NCBI RefSeq assembly: GCF_002954665.1
Contig: NZ_MSCM01000001.1
Span: forward strand, 2,323,893-2,387,892
Source of the DNA: Polaribacter glomeratus
GTDB taxonomy: Bacteria; Bacteroidota; Bacteroidia; Flavobacteriales; Flavobacteriaceae
Direction of reading: 5' to 3'
Length of the DNA: 64,000 nucleotides
The notes under the pieces are model-generated. The model was given only the letters and a program-made list of their open reading frames with translations, ran no database searches and was not told the DNA's origin. A program made the position numbers and the translations under genes. Below, piece by piece: positions 55,410 to 64,000 of this stretch (its first letter is position 1; each line of letters starts with the position of its first letter).

Positions 55410-56561
55410 ATGGATATGAGAAAATTTTATTACTTATTTATTGCATTATTTATTGCACAAGCTGCAGCTGCACAAACAGAAGCTGAGCTAAGCCAAATTC
55501 AATCTGAAATAGTGCCAATACCTATTGCTGATAAAGATTTAGAATACAAAGCAGAACTTATAATTGCAGATTTAAACATCCCTTGGGGAATGGATTTTTT
55601 ACCTGATGGAAGTATTATTTTTACTGAAAAATCAGGAGAATTGTACCTCTTTAAAGATGGCAAAAAAACTGAAATAAAAAACGTGCCAGAAGTTTATGCT
55701 CGCGGACAAGGTGGCTTATTAGATATTAAACTGCATCCAGATTATAAAAATAACGGTTGGCTTTATATTACCTATTCGTCATCCGAAGGAGAAGGAAAAG
55801 GCGGTAACACCGCATTAATTAGAGCAAAACTCAAAGAAAATAAATTAGTTAGTATTGAGAAATTATACAAAGGAGCAATTAACTCAACAAGAGGGCAACA
55901 TTTTGGTTCTAGAATTGTATTTGACAAAAATGGATATCTTTATTTTTCTATAGGAGAAAGAGGAAATCGTGATGAAAATCCGCAGGATTTAACAAGAGAT
56001 GGTGGTAAAATTTACCGCCTAAATGAAGATGGAACAATTCCCGAAGACAATCCTTTTATAGATGTAAAAAATGCAAAAACCGCCATTTATAGTTACGGGC
56101 ACAGAAATCCGCAAGGACTAGCAATAGACCCAATTACTGGTGAACTTTGGGAACATGAACACGGCCCAATGGGAGGCGATGAAATTAATATTGTAAAAAA
56201 AGGTAAAAATTATGGTTGGCCTATTATTTCTTATGGTATTAATTATAACAAAACCTCATTTACAGAACTTACCAAAAAAGAAGGTATGGAAGAACCTGTT
56301 TTCTTTTGGGTACCTTCGATTGCACCAAACGGCTTCGTTATTGTTTCTTCGGATAAATATCCTGAGTGGACTGGCAGTTTCCTTGTTGGCTCTTTAAAAT
56401 TTCAATACCTAGAGCGGTTAATTTTAAAAGATAATAAAGTTGTAAAACGTGAAAAATTGTATGAAAATATTGGTCGCGTTAGAAATGTTGTTCAAGCTCC
56501 GGATGGCTATATTTACATGGCAGTAGAAGGAAAAGGAATTTATAAACTACTAAAAAAATGA
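55410..56561 (+). CDS. PQQ-dependent sugar dehydrogenase (soluble GDH/sorbosone dehydrogenase family)
   Basis: A 383-residue periplasmic oxidoreductase with a signal peptide (MRKFYYLFIALFIAQAAAAQ; ATG 55410 or 55416 are both possible). The six-bladed propeller family motifs are visible: NIPWGMDFLPDGSIIFTEKSG, GQGGLLDIKLHP, RIVFDKNGYLYFSIGERG, and YSYGHRNPQGLAIDP then GELWEHEHGPMGGDEIN, the PQQ/calcium region. No PQQ biosynthesis gene is in the window. The stop overlaps the cytochrome c start by four bases (ATGA), so electrons from the dehydrogenase probably go to that cytochrome. Substrate uncertain. Confidence 0.9.
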   Translation: MDMRKFYYLFIALFIAQAAAAQTEAELSQIQSEIVPIPIADKDLEYKAELIIADLNIPWGMDFLPDGSIIFTEKSGELYLFKDGKKTEIKNVPEVYARGQGGLLDIKLHPDYKNNGWLYITYSSSEGEGKGGNTALIRAKLKENKLVSIEKLYKGAINSTRGQHFGSRIVFDKNGYLYFSIGERGNRDENPQDLTRDGGKIYRLNEDGTIPEDNPFIDVKNAKTAIYSYGHRNPQGLAIDPITGELWEHEHGPMGGDEINIVKKGKNYGWPIISYGINYNKTSFTELTKKEGMEEPVFFWVPSIAPNGFVIVSSDKYPEWTGSFLVGSLKFQYLERLILKDNKVVKREKLYENIGRVRNVVQAPDGYIYMAVEGKGIYKLLKK

Positions 56562-56980
56562 AAACATTACTTATTTTCACAGCAGCACTTTTCTTCTATT
56601 TCTCTATAGAATCGGAAGCTAAAATTGAAATCTATACATCACAAGATCCGTTAAAAGAAAGTATAAAAAGAGGTAGTGAAATTTACTCGGACTTTTGCAT
56701 GTCTTGCCACTTGCCAGCGGGAGAAGGTGTGGCAGAAGTTTTTCCGCCATTGGCAAAGTCTGATTATCTGATGCAAAAAAGAAAAGAAAGTATTCAAGCT
56801 ATTAAATACGGCCTAAAAGGCAAAATTATTGTCAATGGCCAAGAATATAACGGCAATATGAGCGCTTTAGGATTAGCTGATGATGAAGTTGCTGATGTTA
56901 TGAATTATATTACGAATAGTTGGGGCAATGAGAATGATAAAATGGTTACCGAAGAAGAAGTTGCTAAAATAGAAAAGTAA
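56558..56980 (+). CDS. periplasmic c-type cytochrome
   Basis: A 140-residue single-haem cytochrome c with a hydrophobic N-terminus acting as signal (MKTLLIFTAALFFYFS). The haem motif CMSCH is at 47-51, with a distal Met candidate in NGNMSALGLADDEVADVMNYI. Its start overlaps the sugar dehydrogenase stop by four bases; translation coupling and functional pairing as electron acceptor are likely. It ends the divergent plus-strand operon. Confidence 0.93.
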   Translation: MKTLLIFTAALFFYFSIESEAKIEIYTSQDPLKESIKRGSEIYSDFCMSCHLPAGEGVAEVFPPLAKSDYLMQKRKESIQAIKYGLKGKIIVNGQEYNGNMSALGLADDEVADVMNYITNSWGNENDKMVTEEEVAKIEK

Positions 56981-56996
56981 GCGCTTTTTTATTGAA

Positions 56997-57224
56997 AATC
57001 ATTGTTGTCCGACAAAAGAATCAGGATTGTTTCACTTTTAGAATCAAGAAACAAGACTTGATTCTAACTGTCTAAAAAACAAATATATTTTAAAATAGAA
57101 ATTGCATTTATTTATCTTTTTAAAATGAACTCTAAATTCAATCTAATGTTTAAAAACGACCTTAAACTTTACTATTTGTTGATATTCCTGAAATTAAAAT
57201 AGTTTTAATCGGACAATAGTGATT
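56997..57224. mobile_element. possible MITE-like segment with imperfect terminal inverted repeats
   Basis: Left end AATCATTGTTGTCCGA (56997-57012) and right end TCGGACAATAGTGATT (57209-57224) are inverted repeats matching at 14 of 16 positions, enclosing about 200 bases without a gene. Inside is an 11-bp perfect hairpin (TTAGAATCAAG 57038-57048 / CTTGATTCTAA 57057-57067) and a minus-strand TATATTTG (57080-57087). No target-site duplication is obvious. It separates the copper/PQQ region from the esterase. Confidence 0.4.
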
Positions 57225-57250
57225 AAAAATATGCTTCGTTAAATAATTTA

Positions 57251-58105
57251 TTATTTATTTAAAACCTCATTCTGTAGCCAAGTCCCTGCTAAAGAAGGCC
57301 AAGTTTCTGCTGCAATATTCCCCGATCGGATTCCATATCCATGACCTCCATTTGGTAATAAATGCAGTTCAACAGGCACTTTATTGTCTCTCAATGCAGT
57401 TGCCATAACGAGAGTACTATTTCCATATTTGTCATCCGCAGTAGCGAAAATAAACATGGGCGGAGTTTGCGTATTCACTAGCAATTCTGGAGATAAATTT
57501 CTATTTTCTCCTTCGTCTAAATATGCAGGATAAATTAATAAAGCAAAATCGGGCCGACTTGAAATAGTGTCAATTTCATCCATTAAAGTATAGCTTTTTT
57601 CAGAAAACTGGGTACTTGCACGAGCACTTAAACTTCCTCCAGCAGAGAAGCCAATAACGCCTAACTTTTTAGTGCTCAAGCCTAAAGCAGCGTTCTTACT
57701 GCGGATAACTTTTATGGCTCTTTGAAGGTCGTACAATGCTTCTTTTCGTTTATTTGGTACTCGATATTGCAAAACATATGCAGTATAACCAAGTTTGCTT
57801 AGCCATGCTGCTATTTCGTATCCCTCTAAATCTATAGCGAGAATTCCATAACCTCCTCCGGGACTCACAATTATACTTACTCCGTTATTATTTGAGATCT
57901 TGGGTTCATAAACAATCAATGCAGGATTTGTAACCTTATTTAATCGGATAACATTCCCTGTTTTATTTGAACTTTGCGTAGGATTCTGCTTTACTTCAAT
58001 TTGACCAGGTACTTTATCTGGCCATAAATAAATGGTATCACGTGTTTGAGAATAATTTGTCATCGTGTAAAAAAGGGTTAAAATTAGGGAGAAAAATAAT
58101 TTCAT
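57251..58105 (-). CDS. secreted alpha/beta-hydrolase, acetyl-esterase-like
   Basis: A 284-residue hydrolase with signal (MKLFFSLILTLFYTMTNYSQ; ATG 58105 chosen because the longer frame adds a charged leader). The nucleophile lies in GVIGFSAGGSLSA, the oxyanion region in IIVSPGGGY, and the catalytic His in HLLPNGGHGYGI; DKYG probably holds the acid. Length and pattern match Bacteroidota esterases of the BD-FAE/xylan acetylesterase type that remove acetyl groups from plant or algal glycans. It follows GH53 on the same strand with a 90-base gap. Confidence 0.87.
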   Translation of the reverse strand: MKLFFSLILTLFYTMTNYSQTRDTIYLWPDKVPGQIEVKQNPTQSSNKTGNVIRLNKVTNPALIVYEPKISNNNGVSIIVSPGGGYGILAIDLEGYEIAAWLSKLGYTAYVLQYRVPNKRKEALYDLQRAIKVIRSKNAALGLSTKKLGVIGFSAGGSLSARASTQFSEKSYTLMDEIDTISSRPDFALLIYPAYLDEGENRNLSPELLVNTQTPPMFIFATADDKYGNSTLVMATALRDNKVPVELHLLPNGGHGYGIRSGNIAAETWPSLAGTWLQNEVLNK

Positions 58106-58195
58106 CTTTGGGTGTTTTTTTAGCCTAAACAAGTTACTACTAAATTTCTTAGAACCGTAAAATGAACCCTTACTTTTAAAAACTAAAAATTTTAC

Positions 58196-59860
58196 TTAAT
58201 TCTTTAAAAACTTTATAGATGCTAGATTATTTATTTTTAGAGTATAAATTCCTGTTTTTAAATTTGAAACGTCAATACTTTTAGAAACACCTTCTGCATC
58301 TATACTTCTAATTTCCTTACCCAAAATATCAAATATTTTCACAGATGTTAGACTGTTTTTTAAAGCTTTAATGGTGATGACGTTAGTACTTGGATTTGGA
58401 TATACTTTAAATAATTTACTGTTTTCAATTTCAAAACCTTCTAAATCTAGTGTAGATTTATCAATAAAAGCATCCATAGCAATAGACGGACTTCCATCTG
58501 CATCCCAAGCTCCTTTTGAATAAGATGTAAAATTATCGTACGCAATTGGTTCCCAATAAAAAACGCCCAAAGCTCCCGTTTGTCTTGCTTTTTCAATCAT
58601 ATACACTAAAAATTGATGCGAAATACTTGGTTGATTGGCGCTAAAACCAACCTCTACAATCATTGCCTCTTTGTTGTAACGAGATTTTAAATCTAACACG
58701 TTAGCAGAAGCATCATCTACCATGGATTTCCAGGTATTAGTATCGGGATATAAAGACATTCCAATAATATCTATATTACTAAAATTTAAACCATTGTTGA
58801 TTAAACCATCTATATTCCATCGAAATAAACCATTATTATTCCCTTCTGATAAATGAAGAATTGTTTGAATCCTATTGTTAACTATTTTTACGGCATTTGA
58901 GCCTGCATTTATAAATTTAGCATAGTTTACAAATCCACCAGTTGAAGCTTTACCAGAATCCCAAAGCATACCATCACTTGTTTCATTGCCTATTTGCACC
59001 CATTTTGGTGCAATCCCTTTTGCTTTTAATGCTGTTAAAATTTCTGTAGTATGGTTTGCAACTGCGGTTTCTAATTGCCCAACTGTAAAATTAGTCCAAG
59101 CTGCAGGTTTTTTTTGATTACCAGGATCTGCCCACCAATCGCTATAATGAATGCAAATCATAATATCCATATTTAGCGCGTTAGCTAACTCTGCTTTTTT
59201 AACCAAATCATCAATATCACACCATCCATTTGCCTGAGAATTTTCTGGATTTACCCAAACTCTTAATCGCACTGCATCAAGTTGATATTCTTTTAACAGC
59301 GGCAATAATTCTTTGGTATTTCCTGCATTATCCTTCCAGGTATAGCCTTTAGATTCCATCTCTGTCATCCAACTAATGTCTGCTCCTTTTGATATTTTAT
59401 TGGTACTAAATTGATAATTACTTGTATCCTGAAGTGTTAATGCTGGCGTGTTCCAATAACCAGCCCACGCATTTTCTGACCAACTTTCGCTTTTATATAA
59501 AATAGCTCTCGCTTGATAATAAAATCCTGTTGGCAAATTTTCTGATAATTGATTACTACTGCCTACAAAAAGCTGAACATTTCCTGCCTTATTTTGCCCT
59601 GAAGATTGATTTTGTAATACGACACCAGAAACCGAAGCGTAATAATCGTTGTTACTATCTAATATTTCTAAACCAATAAAAATATGGTTTCCTGCAGCAC
59701 CTGTTTCGCTAGAGTATGTATAATTGATGGTTAGTGTACTTCCTGTTAAAGGATTTACTTCTAACGGATTTTCACTAAAAGAAACAATTTCTATCGCTTG
59801 CGAAAAAACGAAGCTTGCTATCATTACGATCGAAAATAATACTGTTTTTAAAATTTTCAT
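58196..59860 (-). CDS. GH53 endo-beta-1,4-galactanase with T9SS type A sorting domain
   Basis: A 554-residue secreted enzyme (ATG 59860) that would cut beta-1,4-galactan of pectic arabinogalactan. Signal ~1-20; an immunoglobulin-like or carbohydrate-binding region ~22-145; the GH53 catalytic barrel ~155-475 with VRLRVWVNP, HYSDWWADPG, acid/base Glu293 in QIGNETSDG and nucleophile Glu403 in VEVGFSA; a T9SS sorting domain at ~480-554 (YPNPSTNVITI...KIFDILGKEI...LKTGIYTLKI). PorT in this window belongs to the machinery needed for its export. The next minus-strand gene is an acetyl-esterase-like hydrolase, suggesting a small glycan-degradation unit. Confidence 0.93.
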   Translation of the reverse strand: MKILKTVLFSIVMIASFVFSQAIEIVSFSENPLEVNPLTGSTLTINYTYSSETGAAGNHIFIGLEILDSNNDYYASVSGVVLQNQSSGQNKAGNVQLFVGSSNQLSENLPTGFYYQARAILYKSESWSENAWAGYWNTPALTLQDTSNYQFSTNKISKGADISWMTEMESKGYTWKDNAGNTKELLPLLKEYQLDAVRLRVWVNPENSQANGWCDIDDLVKKAELANALNMDIMICIHYSDWWADPGNQKKPAAWTNFTVGQLETAVANHTTEILTALKAKGIAPKWVQIGNETSDGMLWDSGKASTGGFVNYAKFINAGSNAVKIVNNRIQTILHLSEGNNNGLFRWNIDGLINNGLNFSNIDIIGMSLYPDTNTWKSMVDDASANVLDLKSRYNKEAMIVEVGFSANQPSISHQFLVYMIEKARQTGALGVFYWEPIAYDNFTSYSKGAWDADGSPSIAMDAFIDKSTLDLEGFEIENSKLFKVYPNPSTNVITIKALKNSLTSVKIFDILGKEIRSIDAEGVSKSIDVSNLKTGIYTLKINNLASIKFLKN

Positions 59861-59892
59861 TTTCTTTCTTTTGAATCTATTATTCATTTTTG

Positions 59893-59909
59893 AGTTTAGA
59901 CTCTAAACT
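59893..59909. promoter_or_regulatory. 17-bp palindrome upstream of GH53
   Basis: AGTTTAGA-C-TCTAAACT, perfect 8-bp arms, 33 bases before ATG 59860 and just after a minus-strand TACTTTTA (59931-59924, one base off TAnnTTTG). Such placement is typical of a repressor operator. Confidence 0.45.
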
Positions 59910-60028
59910 GATTTTAGCTATTTTAAAAGTACCTTAACATCCGAAGAGAAAGATAGAAATAATGACTTTTGTATCCTTGCTAAAAGCTCTTTTTATTGAT
60001 CATTTCTAATTAATTTCATGGTAGGTTT

Positions 60029-60934
60029 TTAGTTCAAATCAGTCATTTTAAACGTTAGTTCTAAAAACACAGGTAAATGATCAGAAATTTTTCTTGCGCT
60101 TTCTAAATTAGCACAAGAAGTTACAAAATCTAAAACACCAGATTTTACGAAAGTAATTTTATTAGTATTGTAGTAAATATTATCAATGGAGTGGTTTACA
60201 TAGCTACCATTTTTGCATTTTCTTTTTAAAGTTGTCGCGGTATTTTTTATGGCAGGTTTAAAGCCCATTTTATATAAAGGATTCCAAACTGTATGATTTT
60301 CGTCTAAATTAAAATCGCCTAAAATAAAAATAGCATCTGTTTGTAATCTTTCTGGATATTTTTTAAAATGTGCTATTTCCATTTCTGGATTTCTACTGTA
60401 AACACGCGCATGCATATTTATAAAATAAACTATTTTTTTATTCTTTATAATTTCAAATTTGACTAAATAAGGTTCTCGTTCAATTGCATCTTGTAGCAAA
60501 ACATCTAAAGCTGGTTTTTTTAAAAGCCTTAATTTAGAGGTTTTCCAAATATACGCATAGCGTTCACTAATATAGCTCGAAGGACTTTTGGTTGGCTTAC
60601 TTATACTATAATCCCATTTACTGCCCAACCTATTTAATTCACTTACTATTTTTGCAATGGCTTGTGCTCCTTTAGGATCTTTTGCAACAACTTCTTGAAT
60701 AGCAATAATGTCGTAATTCTTTATAATTTGCGCTATAAAACTAATTTCTGAACTATTTTTTGTACCTCCTAAATCTTGAATATTCCAAGTTAAGAGTTTT
60801 AAATCTGTTTTATTTTCTTGGTCTTTTACAGTACCAAAACCATCCTCTACTTTATCCTTTAAAGAAAAAATAGTATTAGAGATTGTAAAATTATAAAATA
60901 GTACGAGTAAAATAAAAAAGATCTTTTTTTTCAT
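60029..60934 (-). CDS. secreted endonuclease/exonuclease/phosphatase-fold protein
   Basis: A 301-residue protein with an N-terminal signal or anchor (MKKKIFFILLVLFYNFTIS) and the DNase I-like fold: LLTWNIQDLGG, IIAIQEVV with the metal-binding Glu, NMHARVYSR, FILGDFNLDENH with the catalytic Asp, and ISDHLPVFLEL with the terminal His. The substrate may be DNA, phospholipid or phosphate ester; the family is broad and sequence alone does not decide. It is separated from PorP/SprF by 34 bases and may be cotranscribed. Confidence 0.88.
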   Translation of the reverse strand: MKKKIFFILLVLFYNFTISNTIFSLKDKVEDGFGTVKDQENKTDLKLLTWNIQDLGGTKNSSEISFIAQIIKNYDIIAIQEVVAKDPKGAQAIAKIVSELNRLGSKWDYSISKPTKSPSSYISERYAYIWKTSKLRLLKKPALDVLLQDAIEREPYLVKFEIIKNKKIVYFINMHARVYSRNPEMEIAHFKKYPERLQTDAIFILGDFNLDENHTVWNPLYKMGFKPAIKNTATTLKRKCKNGSYVNHSIDNIYYNTNKITFVKSGVLDFVTSCANLESARKISDHLPVFLELTFKMTDLN

Positions 60935-60968
60935 GATTTAAGAATCTATCCAAATAATCTATTTTTAT

Positions 60969-61967
60969 TTAAAAGTAATTTACACATTTATACCTGTCTA
61001 AAAGTCTAATATTGATGCTAAAGTCGTACGCTATAGAAAACTCATGAATACCGCCCGTATTTAAAAGTTCGGTAGTATTAAAATCATACGAATATCCAAA
61101 CCTAAAACCCTGCCACCTTATGCCTGCAAATGTGCTAACAGAATTAAGAATATTACTATTGTTGTCATTTTTTAAAGGTGATGTAGCAGCGGTAATTCCT
61201 AAAGAAAACTGGTCATCAAAAATATACTGAAACCCAAGGTCGAACCTGTTAACATTTCCTTGCATCATAAAATTTGACAACACATAAAATTTGCTATAAT
61301 TAGAAAACCAAGTTCTACTATTTTCTAAAAATGGTAGATAATATTTTGTGTGAACAGAAATAAAAATATCTAATGGAATATTCCCGCTTTCGGTTAAAGA
61401 GATGTTCGGTTTGTTTAAATGCCTTAATGTTAGACCAATCCAAGAGTCATCATTATTAAATAAAATAGAAGAACTAAAATCAAAAAAAATTCTTTGAGAA
61501 CTTAATAAAAGCGGATCTAAAGTAGCTGTATTGATACTATTATTGTTTAGGTTTATTTGATCTTCTAACAAGATATTTTGAAATCCGTAATTTTTCATTC
61601 CGAAGCCAGCAGAAATACTAGGTCTAAAAAACCAGGTGTCGCTCATTTGAAAAGCCATTGAATAATTAAAATTAATTTGATTAAAAGTATAGGTAGAAGC
61701 CGTTTCTGTTTGGTTTAAAAAGGAAAATCCCAAACCTGTTTTAAAACCCTTTAACCAAGTATCATAATACACAAAACTAGAATTCGTTTTAAAAGCACTA
61801 TTTCGCCATTGAGATCTGTGAATTGTGCCCATTTTTGGTGCTCTAATTGCTCCTGTAAAAGAGGTGTTTAAAGTTTCTGGAACCAAAAAGTTTTGAGAAA
61901 AAATAACATCTTGTGTCATTGTTTGCAAACTCACTAAGAAAAAAAGAATGTATAAATATTGTTTCAT
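60969..61967 (-). CDS. PorP/SprF-family T9SS outer-membrane protein
   Basis: A 332-residue outer-membrane protein of the PorP/SprF family: signal MKQYLYILFFLVSLQTMTQD, then ..IFSQNFLVPETLNTSFTGAIRAPKMGTIHRSQWRN and barrel strands typical of the family. Members act with individual T9SS substrates that have type B C-terminal domains. Its gene begins one base after the stop of the SprB-repeat gene (TAA-G-ATG), so the pair is cotranscribed and probably translationally linked. It is not one of the core por operon copies. Confidence 0.93.
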   Translation of the reverse strand: MKQYLYILFFLVSLQTMTQDVIFSQNFLVPETLNTSFTGAIRAPKMGTIHRSQWRNSAFKTNSSFVYYDTWLKGFKTGLGFSFLNQTETASTYTFNQINFNYSMAFQMSDTWFFRPSISAGFGMKNYGFQNILLEDQINLNNNSINTATLDPLLLSSQRIFFDFSSSILFNNDDSWIGLTLRHLNKPNISLTESGNIPLDIFISVHTKYYLPFLENSRTWFSNYSKFYVLSNFMMQGNVNRFDLGFQYIFDDQFSLGITAATSPLKNDNNSNILNSVSTFAGIRWQGFRFGYSYDFNTTELLNTGGIHEFSIAYDFSINIRLLDRYKCVNYF

Positions 61968-61968
61968 C

Positions 61969-64000
61969 TTATTTAAGGAGTGTTACAGGTGAACTTTTTG
62001 TAATTTCTTTTTCATAAAATGTATTTCCTCTTACAACCATTACATAATTTCCGTTTTCAGCTGGTTTGCCATTTATCAAACCATTCCAACCTTTCAAATT
62101 AACTCCTTCTTCTTGATAAACTGTTGTTCCCCAAGTATCGTAGATAGTCATTCTTATATTTGTAAAACCTCTATAAGAAGGTCTAATAGTTTCATTGTAA
62201 CCATCATCATTTGGTGTAAATGCCGTTGGATGTATCAAAGAATATCCTTGGGTAATGGTAATAGTTCGCTCAAAAACTTCTGTACAACCTTGCGTAAATT
62301 CAACCGTTAAGACGACATCAAAAGAGCCAACTGAATTATAAGTATGTACAGGGTTTTCTTCGTTAGTGATTGCACTTCCATCTCCAAAATCCCATTTTAA
62401 GCTAGTAAAATCGCCAGTAGTAAGATTTGTAAATTGTATTGGATCTTCAATAGATAACAAATTGTACGTGGTTAAAGCAAAAGCATTATATCTAAAATCT
62501 GCACTGCCAATTGTAGGCACATTAACGATAAAAGAGTTGCTTTTTTCACAACCTTTTGCATCCGTAATTGTTAAAATATAAGAGCCGTTTTGAGAAGTTG
62601 TCATTATTTCGTCATCAGGGCCAGAAACAATTCCGGCAGACCAAGAATAGGTATAAGGTAAAAAACCACCTGCTACTTTTGCTTTATTTTGTTTACTTAC
62701 TATTTTTAAATCACAATCTGTAAGCGTAGTTTCTTCGAAAGTAATAGTGATTGGTTCTTGTCTAAAAATAGTAAATTGTCTCGAAACTGTGCACCCGTTT
62801 GCATCTGTAATTTCTACAGAATAATCTCCTTGAGGTATATTTTTAATATCTTCTGTTGTTTCGTTAGTACTCCATTTAAATGAGTAAGGAGCTGTTCCTC
62901 CAGAAGTTTCTAAATCGATACTTCCACTATTTACACGATCACAATCTACAGCGTCTATAACCGTTGTACTTACAGAAATTAAAGGCGGATTTGTAATAAT
63001 AAAGGTTCTTTCTATAGGACATTGATAGGTGTCACTATCTAAAATAACAACACTATAGGTTCCTGCAGCAAGGTTATTTCTTTGAAGTCCTTCCGAAGAA
63101 CCATCATTCCATGTTACAGAAAAAGGGGCAATTCCGCCTGATAAATTTAACTTTATAACAGCATCATTTTCTCCATTACAAGAAATAGGAGTTACCACTG
63201 GTTCTATAAAAAACACAGGTTCTTCTATTTTTATAGACACTTGTGCTGTACAATTATTTGCATCTGTAATGGTCGCTATATAAATGTTTGCGGATAAATT
63301 AGATAATGAAAAACCACTTGCCAAATTACTCCAAGATATTTGATGTGGCGCTTTACCGCCGCTTACTGTTACTTTAATAGTTCCGTCATTTGCTTTATAA
63401 CAGGTAACATTTGTTTTCTCAAAATTGATTTTAATTTCTGTAGATTGATTTATAATAAAAATTGCGCTAATTGTACAACCCAAATTATCTAAAACAACCA
63501 CTGTATAAGTGCCCACAAATAAATTAGTAATATTTTTTGAAGTACTTGTAAATCCATTTGGACCAGACCAACTATATAAATAATCGAAAATACCAGGAGA
63601 AGTTTCTACTTGAGTTCCACCAGAAACACTAATTTCAATAGCACCAGTTGCATCGCCAAAACATAAAATATCTTGTTTAGAAACCATCTCTATTTTTAAA
63701 ACTTCAGGTTCTGTAAGTATAAAATTGGTTGCAATTTTGCAGTTGTTTTTATCAACAATTTCTAAAGTATAGGTTCCTGCTGTTAATGTATTCTGATTTT
63801 TAGTGTTTGATACAATTCCGTTTCCATCTGTAGTTGACCAATTATAAGTGTACGGCAAAGTTCCGCCAGCAATTGTAACTTCTAGTACGCCATCGTTTCC
63901 TTGAAAACAAGAAATATTCTTTTCAATATCTTTCGTAATTGACAAAATATTGGGCTGCGTTACCTCTAGTTCTTCAGTAATAGAAAAGCCTTCTTTGTCT
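61969..64000 (-). CDS. SprB-repeat cell-surface adhesin with type B T9SS domain (5' end outside window)
   Basis: The 3' 677 codons of a larger gene: the frame is open past the window edge (GFSITEELEVTQPNILSIT precedes the first internal TTG). It has six SprB-type repeats of about 75-90 residues each, with CFQGNDG, CFGDATG, CYKANDG, CNGENDA, CDRVNSG and a diverged CDLKIV start. A PKD-like domain follows (WDFGDGSAITNEENPVHTYNSVGSFDV). The C-terminal CHU_C type B domain contains HPTAFTPNDDGYNETIRPSY, IYDTWGTTVYQEEG, WNGLINGKPAENGNYVMVV. These proteins are exported by T9SS with help of SprF-like partners and can drive gliding or adhesion. Confidence 0.94.
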   Translation of the reverse strand, partial: DKEGFSITEELEVTQPNILSITKDIEKNISCFQGNDGVLEVTIAGGTLPYTYNWSTTDGNGIVSNTKNQNTLTAGTYTLEIVDKNNCKIATNFILTEPEVLKIEMVSKQDILCFGDATGAIEISVSGGTQVETSPGIFDYLYSWSGPNGFTSTSKNITNLFVGTYTVVVLDNLGCTISAIFIINQSTEIKINFEKTNVTCYKANDGTIKVTVSGGKAPHQISWSNLASGFSLSNLSANIYIATITDANNCTAQVSIKIEEPVFFIEPVVTPISCNGENDAVIKLNLSGGIAPFSVTWNDGSSEGLQRNNLAAGTYSVVILDSDTYQCPIERTFIITNPPLISVSTTVIDAVDCDRVNSGSIDLETSGGTAPYSFKWSTNETTEDIKNIPQGDYSVEITDANGCTVSRQFTIFRQEPITITFEETTLTDCDLKIVSKQNKAKVAGGFLPYTYSWSAGIVSGPDDEIMTTSQNGSYILTITDAKGCEKSNSFIVNVPTIGSADFRYNAFALTTYNLLSIEDPIQFTNLTTGDFTSLKWDFGDGSAITNEENPVHTYNSVGSFDVVLTVEFTQGCTEVFERTITITQGYSLIHPTAFTPNDDGYNETIRPSYRGFTNIRMTIYDTWGTTVYQEEGVNLKGWNGLINGKPAENGNYVMVVRGNTFYEKEITKSSPVTLLK

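Overview
The window is AT-rich DNA from a member of the Flavobacteriia (Bacteroidota), most likely a marine Flavobacteriaceae such as a Polaribacter/Tenacibaculum relative; the genus is inference. Support comes from gliding genes (gldB, gldC), type IX secretion (T9SS) genes (porT, a PorP/SprF protein with an SprB-repeat partner, a T9SS-sorted enzyme), a fused HPPK-deoxynucleoside kinase, and recurrent Bacteroidota promoters of the form TTG-N19-21-TAnnTTTG. No phage, insertion sequence with a transposase, or CRISPR array was seen.

Positions 1-38,461 are mainly core genome. In order: rpsT, tRNA-Glu and proS; an Asn/Trp-rich lipoprotein with a FadL-like barrel; nfu, ubiE and porT; an rRNA methyltransferase; tamL, fba, accD, rpsO and pnp; folK-dNK; gldC/gldB opposite nadE; two tiny paralogous genes; dnaG; clpX-clpP-tig; pyrH-frr; an RND exporter; a PAS-LuxR regulator facing a membrane P-loop NTPase; asnS-rpoN-PAP2-like; a PorT-like barrel; and a sugar/proton symporter.

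Positions 38,491-53,001 form a copper/silver detoxification cluster on the minus strand. Read 5' to 3' it holds an HYC_CC_PP small protein, the CusA pump, TolC, an HMA-AraC regulator, a haem-binding protein, a DUF3347 protein, the CopA P-type ATPase, a multicopper oxidase fused to a CopB-like domain, CusB with a DUF3347 tail, and an HMA protein. Together these would export Cu(I) from the cytoplasm, oxidise it in the periplasm and expel it across the outer membrane. Divergent from it, at 53,097-56,980, lie a TonB-dependent receptor, a PQQ-type sugar dehydrogenase and a cytochrome c. A possible MITE-like inverted-repeat segment (56,997-57,224) follows.

Positions 57,251-64,000 carry a small glycan module (acetyl-esterase-like hydrolase and a T9SS-sorted GH53 galactanase), a secreted endonuclease/phosphatase-fold protein, and a PorP/SprF gene next to the 3' part of a large SprB-repeat adhesin that runs off the window.

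The most interesting signals are: a 19-codon HMA-like mini-ORF just before cusB; two tandem 43-residue microprotein genes, each with its own promoter motif; an orphan minus-strand promoter running into a terminator (candidate small RNA); helically phased direct repeats before copA; the oxidase-CopB fusion; and loss of zinc ligands in three core enzymes (DnaG, AccD, ProRS) while ClpX keeps its own.
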